DNA from: Shimia sediminis
Lineage (GTDB): Bacteria; Pseudomonadota; Alphaproteobacteria; Rhodobacterales; Rhodobacteraceae
Assembly (NCBI RefSeq): GCF_003990645.1
Contig: NZ_RYZK01000009.1
Location: 1-64,000 of the forward strand
Length of the DNA: 64,000 nt
Direction: 5' to 3'
The stretch's first letter is position 1, and every line of letters begins with the position of its first letter. A model generated the notes under the pieces. That model was not told where the DNA came from. It saw only the letters and a list, made by a program, of their open reading frames with translations, and made no database searches. Below, one piece after another: positions 19,770-27,428 of the stretch. The position numbers and the translations under genes were made by a program.

Positions 19770-20738
19770 ATGCCATTTAGCCCGGAACTCTTGATCTACG
19801 GTATGATCTTCATCGGCGTCGTTGTGCTGGTTGAAGGCGTTTACCTTACGGTCTTTGGCCGCTCGATCAGCCTTAACAACCGCGTCAATCGCCGCCTTGA
19901 AATGCTCGACAAGGGCGCCCGACGTGACGAGGTGCTGGAACAGCTCCGCAAGGAAATGCAGCAGCACGCCAAGGTGCGTTCGATCCCCCTTTACTCGTTG
20001 CTGTCTGCAAAAGCCCAAAAAGCCGCAATTGCCTTTACGCCCAAACAGCTGATGATGCTGATGGTTGCGGTTTCTGTTGTAGCCTTTATCGCCCTGACCA
20101 TCGGGACTTCAACCGGTCCCGCGATGAACGCAGCCATCTCAGTTATTGCCGGTATTGGCGGTGTTTACTTCTGGGTCAGCTCCAAGGCGGGCAAACGCAT
20201 GTCCCAGATCGAAGAGCAACTGCCTGACGCCATTGAGCTCATGGTGCGCTCTTTGCGTGTAGGCCACCCTTTCACTTCGGCGATCCAAATCGTCGCCAAG
20301 GAAATCGACGACCCGCTCGCGACCGAGTTCGGCGTGATCGCCGACGAAAGCGCGTATGGCCGCGATGTCGGAGAAGCGCTGAAAGAAATGGCTGAACGGC
20401 TGGATATGCAGGACCTGCGCTTCCTGGCCGTGGCCGTGACCATCCAGCAACAATCCGGTGGCAACCTGGCTGAGATTCTCGCGGGTTTGTCCAAAGTGAT
20501 CCGCGCCCGTTTTCGCCTGTTCCGCCGGGTAAAAGCCATCACGGCCGAGGCCAAATGGTCGGGCAAGTTTTTGTCGGGTTTCCCAGTGGCCTGTCTGATC
20601 TTCATCAACCTCAGCGACCCACACTACTATGACGAAGCGATGAAGCACCACTTGTTCATCCCCGCTTGCATCGCTGTGGGTCTATTCCTGGCAGCCAACC
20701 TGTTCGTCATGCGCATGCTGACCGACATCAAAGTGTAA
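19770..20738 (+). CDS. tadB: Tad pilus inner-membrane platform protein TadB
   Basis: This 322-residue protein has membrane helices near residues 5-25, 92-112, 118-135 and at the C-terminus, around a type II secretion F domain (about 155-285, with QLPDAIELMVRSLRVGHPF). TadB and TadC form the platform that CpaF drives. The genes are tightly packed. Confidence 0.92.
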   Translation: MPFSPELLIYGMIFIGVVVLVEGVYLTVFGRSISLNNRVNRRLEMLDKGARRDEVLEQLRKEMQQHAKVRSIPLYSLLSAKAQKAAIAFTPKQLMMLMVAVSVVAFIALTIGTSTGPAMNAAISVIAGIGGVYFWVSSKAGKRMSQIEEQLPDAIELMVRSLRVGHPFTSAIQIVAKEIDDPLATEFGVIADESAYGRDVGEALKEMAERLDMQDLRFLAVAVTIQQQSGGNLAEILAGLSKVIRARFRLFRRVKAITAEAKWSGKFLSGFPVACLIFINLSDPHYYDEAMKHHLFIPACIAVGLFLAANLFVMRMLTDIKV

Positions 20739-20757
20739 CGCGAAAGGAGTCCGACCC

Positions 20758-21711
20758 ATGGAGTTTCTGACTAACACCCTCGGCCCCTTTGGCCCCATCA
20801 TCATTGTTGGCGCGCTTGGCGTGCTGATGATCCTTGCAATCATCCCGCTCATGCTAAAGCAACGCGACGACCCGCTGGAAAAGCTGAAACGCAACGAAGC
20901 CGGTGATGGCAGTAAGAAGCAGGATCGCAAGGAAAAGCTGCGACGCGCTTCTGCCAATGAAAAACTAGCCAAGTACAAAACCTTCCTTGAACCGCAGAAC
21001 GAAGAAGAACTCGCCGGCATCAAACTAAAACTGATGCAAGCTGGTTATCAGTCACGCGATGCTGTGCGGGCCTTTCACCTGGCACAGATGCTTCTGGGTG
21101 TTGTCGGCCTGATTGGCGGTGTCAGCTACTTCATGTTGACCAAAGCGGGTACAGGAGCTTCGACGCAAGACACACTGATGAGCATCCTTGGCCCCGGTGC
21201 CGTGGGATACTTCTTGCCAAAGTACTGGATCACCCGCCGTGTCGAAAGCCGGAAAGAAGAAATTACCCAAGGCTTCCCCGACTCGCTCGACATGCTCTTG
21301 GTTTGTGTCGAAGCAGGTCAGTCATTGGATCAATCCATCGTCAGGGTGGCCCGCGAACTGCGCGCATCGTTTCCTTCGCTGGCCGATGAATTCGAGATCG
21401 TTTCTTATGAAATGAAGGCCGGGAAAGACAAAGCCGCCGTTCTGGGCGACATGGGCGAACGGTGCGGCGTACAGGACGTGGCCTCATTCGTGACAGTTCT
21501 GATCCAGTCGACCACTTTTGGGACGTCGATTGCAGAAGCCTTGCGGGTCTACGCCGGAGAAATGCGGGACAAACGCGTGATGCGCGCGGAAGAGGCTGCA
21601 AACAAGTTGCCAACCAAGATGACGCTTGCCACTATGATGCTGACCGTTCCGCCGCTCCTCATCATCCTTGTGGGGCCGTCGGTCATCAACATTACGCAGC
21701 TCGGGCAGTAA
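20758..21711 (+). CDS. tadC: Tad pilus inner-membrane platform protein TadC
   Basis: This 317-residue protein is the partner of TadB. It has an N-terminal helix, a charged linker, two middle helices and a T2SF domain (FPDSLDMLLVCVEAGQSLD). The C-terminal helix contains MTLATMMLTVPPLLIILVGP. An AAAGGAG ribosome site precedes the ATG. Confidence 0.92.
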   Translation: MEFLTNTLGPFGPIIIVGALGVLMILAIIPLMLKQRDDPLEKLKRNEAGDGSKKQDRKEKLRRASANEKLAKYKTFLEPQNEEELAGIKLKLMQAGYQSRDAVRAFHLAQMLLGVVGLIGGVSYFMLTKAGTGASTQDTLMSILGPGAVGYFLPKYWITRRVESRKEEITQGFPDSLDMLLVCVEAGQSLDQSIVRVARELRASFPSLADEFEIVSYEMKAGKDKAAVLGDMGERCGVQDVASFVTVLIQSTTFGTSIAEALRVYAGEMRDKRVMRAEEAANKLPTKMTLATMMLTVPPLLIILVGPSVINITQLGQ

Positions 21712-21721
21712 GAGACACAAC

Positions 21722-22285
21722 ATGCGATCTGCCAAGACCCTGGCATTAATGGGTCTGACCCTAACAACCTTGGCCGCCTGTGACACGGGCGGCTTTGGTG
21801 CGTCCAAAGACAGCCCCTATGCCCCCACCGGAACCTCCAAGAACGAGGCTGTAGATGGACTCGAGGTTGGCGACCGCCTCATGGCCGCAGGGCAGTATGA
21901 ACTTGCACTCGACGCCTATACCCGCGCTGCTGTTGAACAAGGATTGACAGCTGACGTTCTGACTTCGGTTGGCTGGGCCAACATCGCGCTTGGGCGCCTT
22001 GGCCAGGCAGAAAAGCATCTCCAAGCCTCCCTCGAGCTTGATGAAAACCGGGCGGATACTTGGAACAACCTTGGCGTTTTGCTCATGGAGCGAAATGAAT
22101 TCTCCCAAGCAGTGCAGTATTTTCAAAAGGCCTATGCACTGGATAATGGCGAAAGTGACTCAATTCGCGATAATTTGCGCTTAGCGCTCGCAAAAATGGA
22201 AAATCCGTCTTATGATGACGAACAATCAGAATACAAATTGGTGCGGCGAGGTGGCGGAGACTACCTGATCCGAACAACACCATAA
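21722..22285 (+). CDS. tadD: TadD-like TPR lipoprotein
   Basis: This 187-residue protein starts inside a lipoprotein signal with lipobox LAAC (Cys20). Two to three TPR units follow at about 55-150 (ADTWNNLGVLLMERNEFSQAVQYFQKAYALD). TadD is thought to assist secretin assembly. The start at 21722 is 10 bp after the tadC stop; a frame reaching back into tadC is not the real start. Confidence 0.88.
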   Translation: MRSAKTLALMGLTLTTLAACDTGGFGASKDSPYAPTGTSKNEAVDGLEVGDRLMAAGQYELALDAYTRAAVEQGLTADVLTSVGWANIALGRLGQAEKHLQASLELDENRADTWNNLGVLLMERNEFSQAVQYFQKAYALDNGESDSIRDNLRLALAKMENPSYDDEQSEYKLVRRGGGDYLIRTTP

Positions 22286-22316
22286 GAAGGCAAGAGCAGT
22301 AAAAGGACGCACGAAT

Positions 22317-23165
22317 ATGCGCCACCCCCTTCTTGTAACCCTGTTAGTAACAGGTGTGACCGTTCTCGCGGGATGTGAGAATACGGACGGAGAATCCGTT
22401 GAGCGCGCGTTGCAGGACGTGAATGCGATCGACGAAACCAACCTGTCAGACGTGATGTTGACTGTCGCCGACCCCAACGAAGCGGTGTCCTACTTTCAGC
22501 GTACACTCAAAGACAACCCTGACCGCATTGACATTCAACGTGGGCTAGCGGTTTCTCTGGTGCGTGCCCGGCGCTACACCGAGGGTGTGCCCGCCTGGAA
22601 AAAGGTCACCAAACACAAAGAGTCCACCTCGGTGGACCGAGTCGATTTAGCTGACGCCCAGATCCGCGCGGGTCAATGGGAAGAGGCCGAAGCCACTCTC
22701 GATTCCATCCCGCCCACGCATGAGACCTTCAAGCGCTACCGGCTCGAGGCGATGATTGCCGATTCCAACAAAGAGTGGAACAAGGCCGATAGCTACTACG
22801 AGACGGCCATCGGCCTGACTACCCGGCCGGCTGGCGTCATGAACAACTGGGGTTACTCCAAACTGACCCGCGGCGATTATGCCGAGGCCGAACGTCTGTT
22901 TGGCGAAGCCATTCGTCACGACTCATCGCTTTTCACCGCAAAGAACAACATGGTTCTCGCCCGCGGCGCCCAGCGCAAATACACGCTTCCTGTCCTGCCG
23001 ATGGACCAGACCGAGCGCGCGCAGCTTTTGCACACGCTGGCCCTTTCGGCGATCAAACAGGGCGACACCGAAACCGGTAAAACCCTGCTGCGCGAAGCGA
23101 TTGAAACCCACCCCCAACATTTCGAAGCTGCGGTGCGCTCGCTCCGCGCGTTGGAAAACGGCTGA
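22317..23165 (+). CDS. Second TPR lipoprotein of the tad locus
   Basis: This 282-residue protein has a lipobox LAGC (Cys20) and at least three TPR-like repeats (for example PAGVMNNWGYSKLTRGDYAEAERLFGEA in the middle). It resembles TadD in kind but is longer and not a close copy. Its position 31 bp after tadD suggests a linked role in outer-membrane steps of pilus assembly. Confidence 0.82.
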   Translation: MRHPLLVTLLVTGVTVLAGCENTDGESVERALQDVNAIDETNLSDVMLTVADPNEAVSYFQRTLKDNPDRIDIQRGLAVSLVRARRYTEGVPAWKKVTKHKESTSVDRVDLADAQIRAGQWEEAEATLDSIPPTHETFKRYRLEAMIADSNKEWNKADSYYETAIGLTTRPAGVMNNWGYSKLTRGDYAEAERLFGEAIRHDSSLFTAKNNMVLARGAQRKYTLPVLPMDQTERAQLLHTLALSAIKQGDTETGKTLLREAIETHPQHFEAAVRSLRALENG

Positions 23166-23176
23166 GTTCGCAACAG

Positions 23177-23710
23177 ATGCACATCCCAGCAACGACGGCA
23201 CTGTGGTTCCTGATCCCGGTTCTGCCAATCTGCCTTTATGTCTTTTTCGCCGACATGAAGTTCAAAAAGATCAGCAACAAGACCGTTTGGGTGCTGTTCA
23301 TTTCGTTCATCCTATTCGGCCTCGCGCTGTTGCCGTTTGAAACCTTCCTCTGGCGATTTGCCAACTACGCCGTGGTCTTTGCCGTCGGTTTTGCCATGTG
23401 GATGCTGCGTCAGGTTGGGGGCGGAGACGTCAAACTGGCCGCAGTCATGGCACTCTTTGTGGATGCCCGGGACAGCGCAACGATACTCTGGATACTCTTT
23501 GCCGCCATTCTGGCTGCAACCGCCTCGACACTTATCGCACGCCATACGCCAATCCGCCGCATGGCGCCGGACTGGGCCGCCTGGCGCATGAAGAACCCCG
23601 ATGATCCGAATTCCGTTGGCGGCGGCACCCAGATGACCCTGCCCATGGGTACGGGTCTTGGGCTGGCGCTTTGCGGCTATCTGATCCTCGGAATCCTTAC
23701 CGGGGCCTGA
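23177..23710 (+). CDS. cpaA: Prepilin peptidase CpaA/TadV
   Basis: This 177-residue membrane aspartyl protease cleaves Flp prepilins. The two catalytic aspartates are visible as Asp26 (FFADMKFKKISN) and Asp84 (GGGDVK). Several membrane helices span the protein. It lies 11 bp after the second TPR gene. It must act on the GAVTVDW processing sites of the pilins at 12.4-13.3 kb. Confidence 0.92.
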   Translation: MHIPATTALWFLIPVLPICLYVFFADMKFKKISNKTVWVLFISFILFGLALLPFETFLWRFANYAVVFAVGFAMWMLRQVGGGDVKLAAVMALFVDARDSATILWILFAAILAATASTLIARHTPIRRMAPDWAAWRMKNPDDPNSVGGGTQMTLPMGTGLGLALCGYLILGILTGA

Positions 23711-23736
23711 ATATTGCCACTTTTCTGGTGTTGATT

Positions 23737-23752
23737 TGGGGCAAATGCCCCA
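23737..23752 (+). other. Short perfect hairpin between cpaA and the ATPase gene
   Basis: TGGGGCA-aa-TGCCCCA is a perfect inverted repeat. It is followed at once by AGGAG and an ATG at 23761 that opens only an 8-codon frame (MSFVIGDS). This might be a small leader ORF or an intercistronic structure. Confidence 0.45.
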
Positions 23753-23813
23753 GGAGACCTATGTCCTTCGTAATCGGGGATTCTTGAAGCGAGAAAAGCC
23801 CGAGGTCGCGCCG

Positions 23814-25121
23814 ATGAATATGCAAACCAGTAACGTGATGGCCCCCCCGGCCCCCAAACGCCTGGAAGACATGCAACTGCCCGTCGTGATGATGCGCGAC
23901 ATTCTGTTGAAAACAATGTTCCGCAAGAATGTCGACATGGTCTCGGACGTAGCCAAGGCCGTCTGCCTGCCCACCGCAGTAACACAACAGCTGATCGACA
24001 TGTCACGCGAACAGCGCTTTCTCGAGGCGACCGGAACGCTTAACGCCAACAGTGGTAACGAAATGGGCTATCAGCTGACAGATGCTGGCAAGGCGCGTGC
24101 ACTGGACGCACTGGCGCAATCCGAGTACTTCGGCCCCATGCCCGTGCCGCTGGATGTCTACCGCGAGCAGATCAAACGCCAGTCGATCCGCAACATCCAG
24201 ATCACACGTCAGCAACTGACCGCGGCCATGGGTCACCTGATCCTGCCGGACAGCCTGCTGGATCACCTCGGCCCTGCAGTCGGATCAGGCCGCTCAATCC
24301 TGATGTACGGCCCTCCGGGCAATGGTAAATCCTCGATCTCCAATGGCATTCGTGACGCCATGGGGGACAAGATCTATGTCCCTCGCGCCATCGAATACGC
24401 CGGACAGGTCATCACCGTCTATGACCCCATCGTGCACTCCAAAGCTGAAGGAGACGAACAGGATCCCAACGCACTGCGCCGCGTTGCCCGCTTTGACACG
24501 CGCTATGTGAAATGCGACCGGCCCACCGTGATCACCGGGGGGGAATTGTCGCTCAACATGTTGGACCTGGTCTACAATCCTACCGCACGCACCTATCAGG
24601 CGCCGCTGCAACTCAAGTCCACCGGCGGCATCTTTATCGTCGATGACCTTGGCCGCCAGGAAGAACCGCCGCAGGCCCTCGTCAACCGCTGGATTGTACC
24701 GCTGGAAGAAAACAAAGATATCCTCGCCCTACAGTCGGGAGAGAAATTCGAGGTCCCCTTTGACACGCTGGTGATTTTCTCGACCAACTTCCACCCGAAC
24801 GAGATCTTTGACCAGGCCGCCCTGCGCCGGATCTTCTACAAGATCAAGATTGACGGGCCGAGCCAGGAAAACTTCCTAAAAATCTTTGCGCTGGTCGCCA
24901 AGAAAAAGAAGATGCCACTGGATGAAGCTGCTCTGATCCATCTTTTGAAAAAGAAGTATCCGACCATCGACAATGTCTACGCCAACTACCAGCCGGTGTT
25001 CTTGATTGATCAGATGATCTCAATCTGCGAGTTCGAAGGCATCCCCTACCAGATGTCCCCCGAACTCATCGACCGCGCCTGGGCCAACATGTTCGTGAAA
25101 GACGAACACATTGTGAAATGA
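23814..25121 (+). CDS. AAA-type ATPase at the end of the tad locus
   Basis: This 435-residue protein has an N-terminal alpha-helical or winged-helix-like region (residues 10-120) followed by an AAA-type ATPase domain. Walker A is GPPGNGKSS (about 166-174), Walker B is GGIFIVDDLGR and a sensor-1-like stretch is VIFSTNFHPNE. The start MNMQTSNVMAPPAPKRLEDMQ is chosen because the upstream frame to 23736 begins at a TTG and reads unlike a protein start. I do not recognise a characterised homologue. Position at the end of the tad operon suggests a pilus-related role. Confidence 0.8.
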   Translation: MNMQTSNVMAPPAPKRLEDMQLPVVMMRDILLKTMFRKNVDMVSDVAKAVCLPTAVTQQLIDMSREQRFLEATGTLNANSGNEMGYQLTDAGKARALDALAQSEYFGPMPVPLDVYREQIKRQSIRNIQITRQQLTAAMGHLILPDSLLDHLGPAVGSGRSILMYGPPGNGKSSISNGIRDAMGDKIYVPRAIEYAGQVITVYDPIVHSKAEGDEQDPNALRRVARFDTRYVKCDRPTVITGGELSLNMLDLVYNPTARTYQAPLQLKSTGGIFIVDDLGRQEEPPQALVNRWIVPLEENKDILALQSGEKFEVPFDTLVIFSTNFHPNEIFDQAALRRIFYKIKIDGPSQENFLKIFALVAKKKKMPLDEAALIHLLKKKYPTIDNVYANYQPVFLIDQMISICEFEGIPYQMSPELIDRAWANMFVKDEHIVK

Positions 25122-25125
25122 GTAC

Positions 25126-25153
25126 GTAGGTCGGACAAACTTGTCCGACCTAC
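25126..25153. repeat. 28-bp dispersed palindrome, copy A
   Basis: GTAGGTCGGACAA and TTGTCCGACCTAC are a perfect 13-bp inverted pair around the 2-bp centre AC. The same arms occur at 58174-58201 around the centre TC. This copy sits just after the ATPase stop and could also act as a transcription stop. Confidence 0.85.
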
Positions 25154-25217
25154 CACCAGCCCTTTCAACTTCATGCAGCCAGCTCTAGACTTTGCCACAA
25201 GCAAATGGAGCACGCGC

Positions 25218-26033
25218 ATGGAACTGACCGGAATCGGCGTCGCAGGCTGTGGCCGAATGGGTGAACCCATGCTCGCAGCATTGCTTCGCGCCGGTTTTTT
25301 AGCCTTTGGGTTTGACGTGCGTCCTTATAAGGAATTCGAGCTTGTTAAAGGCAACATGCTTGGTCCTCAGGAGTTTTCGCAAAACCTACGCACTCTGATC
25401 TCAGTCGTTCGCGACATTCCACAAACCGAAGACGTTTTGTTTGGTGCACAGGGCTTTATTTACTCCCCCAACCTGCAAACCGTAATCCTCTCCTCCACCC
25501 TCTCGCCGCGCTACGTGCGCGACCTTCGCAATCGCGTCCCGGACCACATCACTCTGATCGACGCCCCTATGTCCGGTGCCGCCATCGCCGCGGAAGAGGC
25601 CCGCCTCTCTTTCATGCTGGGAGGCACCGACGACATCCTGAATACTCATCAACCCCTCTTCGACGCCATGGGCACACATTTTCATCGCATGGGCGGCTAT
25701 GGCGCGGGGATGCAGGCCAAAGTGCTTAACAACCTCCTTGCCGCGTCGCACACGGCAATGACAAGGCTGGTGCTGGATTGGGCAGATCAGGCCGGGTTGG
25801 ACGAGGGCAAGCTCCTTGATCTCATCCACACGTCCTCAGGGCAGAACTGGCTCGCGTCCGGCTTTGACGAGATTGAGTTTTCCCGCGACGGCTGGGAGGA
25901 GGACAACACCATTGGCATCCTGACCAAGGACGTCGCAAGTGCACTGGACGCGGCCCCCGCCAGAGCGGACACAACCCTGCCCGTAACAGTTCAGGCTGCA
26001 ATTCGCGCGCTGACCACTCGGCAGCGAAAGTAA
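25218..26033 (+). CDS. NAD(P)-dependent oxidoreductase, 3-hydroxyisobutyrate dehydrogenase-like
   Basis: This 271-residue protein has an N-terminal Rossmann fold (GIGVAGCGRMGEPMLAALL) and a C-terminal 6-phosphogluconate-dehydrogenase-like helical domain containing the GYGAGMQAKVLNN stretch, where the catalytic Lys is expected. DAPMSGAAIAAEEARLSFMLGG matches the substrate-binding region of beta-hydroxyacid dehydrogenases. The substrate cannot be named. The ATG at 25218 has GGAG upstream; an earlier start at 25173 is open. Confidence 0.85.
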   Translation: MELTGIGVAGCGRMGEPMLAALLRAGFLAFGFDVRPYKEFELVKGNMLGPQEFSQNLRTLISVVRDIPQTEDVLFGAQGFIYSPNLQTVILSSTLSPRYVRDLRNRVPDHITLIDAPMSGAAIAAEEARLSFMLGGTDDILNTHQPLFDAMGTHFHRMGGYGAGMQAKVLNNLLAASHTAMTRLVLDWADQAGLDEGKLLDLIHTSSGQNWLASGFDEIEFSRDGWEEDNTIGILTKDVASALDAAPARADTTLPVTVQAAIRALTTRQRK

Positions 26034-26109
26034 AAAAAGTTTCGACCTAGAACAGACCTGCATTTTGAGCCCCGTTGCACCCCGCGTCATTTTCCGGCAT
26101 GACACCAAC

Positions 26110-26805
26110 ATGACATCACAAACCCGCGCGCTTGCTGTTCACCTCTTTACCGCCACCGGTGCGGTCTTTGCCATGCTGTCGATGTTGGCGGCCGTTGAAG
26201 GTAAGTGGAGCCTGATGTTCCTCTGGCTTGTGGTCGCGTTTTTTGTCGACGGGCTGGATGGTCCGATGGCACGGAAGTATCACGTCAAGAAATACGCGCC
26301 CGAGTTTGACGGTGTGCTTCTGGACCTCATCATCGACTACCTGACTTATGTCTTCATTCCGGCCTTTGCCCTGTTCAAATCCGGATTGATGGATGGATGG
26401 ACCGGATGGTTCGCGATCATTGTCATCACCTTTGCAAGCTCCATGTATTTTGCAGATACCCGAATGAAAACAAAGGATAATTCTTTTTCGGGATTTCCTG
26501 GATGCTGGAACATGGTGGTTCTGGTCATCTTCGCGCTTGAGCCGAATTTCTGGGTCAACTTCGTGATCGTTGCAGCCTTGGCCGTGGCGATGTTCCTGCC
26601 CCTGAAGTTTATCCACCCGGTCCGCACCGAGCGGTGGCGCTGGCTGTCGCTGCCCATGGCGCTGGCCTGGACTTTTTTTGCAGGTTGGGCCGCCTGGGTA
26701 GACTTTCACCCTGAAAGCTGGGCGCATTGGGGGCTGGTCGTGACCTCCGTTTACCTGTTGTTCGCAGGCGTACTGCAGCAGATGATTCCGGCGAAAAACG
26801 CCTAA
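26110..26805 (+). CDS. pcs: Phosphatidylcholine synthase
   Basis: This 231-residue multi-pass membrane protein condenses choline with CDP-diacylglycerol to make phosphatidylcholine directly. The CDP-alcohol phosphotransferase motif is present: DGLDGPMARKYHV followed by EFDGVLLDLIIDY. About seven hydrophobic helices are seen. This one-step pathway is typical of many alphaproteobacteria. The start at 26110 (MTSQTRALAVHLFTATG) is preferred over 26065, which adds non-family residues. Confidence 0.88.
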   Translation: MTSQTRALAVHLFTATGAVFAMLSMLAAVEGKWSLMFLWLVVAFFVDGLDGPMARKYHVKKYAPEFDGVLLDLIIDYLTYVFIPAFALFKSGLMDGWTGWFAIIVITFASSMYFADTRMKTKDNSFSGFPGCWNMVVLVIFALEPNFWVNFVIVAALAVAMFLPLKFIHPVRTERWRWLSLPMALAWTFFAGWAAWVDFHPESWAHWGLVVTSVYLLFAGVLQQMIPAKNA

Positions 26806-26811
26806 AAACCC

Positions 26812-26855
26812 ACGTCAGTATCGCGTCGGTGTAACGTCGGTATTACGTCGGTGCT
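26812..26855. repeat. Four tandem 11-bp repeats, array A
   Basis: Four head-to-tail 11-mers: ACGTCAGTATC, GCGTCGGTGTA, ACGTCGGTATT, ACGTCGGTGCT. They fit RCGTCRGTRNN. The array fills the gap between the convergent pcs and ogt genes. A related array lies at 58225-58280 in the other orientation. Confidence 0.85.
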
Positions 26856-26856
26856 G

Positions 26857-27309
26857 TCACAGTAAGAACCCGCCGGCTCCTTCCAGACGGAGTAAAGCCA
26901 CCTTGGTCTCCACCCCGCCTGCCCCGGAAAACCCGGTGAGTCCCTTGGCCCCCATGACCCGGTGGCATGGGATGATAATCGGGATCGGATTGCCCCCACA
27001 GGCCCCGCCAACGGCCTGAGCCGGCACCCCAAGATCCTTGGCAATCTCGCCATAGGTACGGGTATAGCCAAAGGGAATGGCAGACATCGCGTCACACACA
27101 GCCTGTTGAAATTCAGAACCGTCAACGCGCAGGGGCAAATCAAACGCCTTGCGTTCACCAGCAAAGTAGTCTTGCAACTGCCTGACGGCGTCCTGCAACA
27201 GCGGCGTGTCATCCATGCGCCCCTGCCCCCAGTTCACAGCCGTGATTGCGCCGTCAACTTCGGTGACACGCAACTTACCTACCGGGCTATCCATCGTTCG
27301 TTCAAACAT
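26857..27309 (-). CDS. ogt: Methylated-DNA--protein-cysteine methyltransferase
   Basis: This 150-residue DNA-repair protein transfers alkyl groups from O6-alkylguanine to its own cysteine. The active-site motif PIIIPCHRVMG is intact and the DNA-binding helix region GYTRTYGEIAKDLG is present. The start MFERTMDSPVGKLRV at 27309 is chosen; the frame to 27417 runs through a hairpin and is not family-like. It is convergent with pcs. Confidence 0.9.
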   Translation of the reverse strand: MFERTMDSPVGKLRVTEVDGAITAVNWGQGRMDDTPLLQDAVRQLQDYFAGERKAFDLPLRVDGSEFQQAVCDAMSAIPFGYTRTYGEIAKDLGVPAQAVGGACGGNPIPIIIPCHRVMGAKGLTGFSGAGGVETKVALLRLEGAGGFLL

Positions 27310-27385
27310 GTCCCCACCCTGCGCCACAATAAAACGCCCCGCAAGCGGGACGCTGTCTTTTGCGCAACATTCGGATCGCGGGGCC

Positions 27386-27420
27386 GGTTTGCCGCGCCTC
27401 CCCGCGGGGGGCGGCAAACC
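27386..27420. other. Hairpin between ileS and ogt
   Basis: GGTTTGCCGC and GCGGCAAACC form a 10-bp stem around a GC-rich loop. It follows the ileS stop by 9 bp on the minus strand. No T-run follows, so it may limit but not end transcription into ogt. Confidence 0.5.
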
Positions 27421-27428
27421 GATTTCCC

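Noticed and set aside
26812-26855. CRISPR array
   Set aside because: The 11-bp units are contiguous with no spacers, and no cas genes occur.
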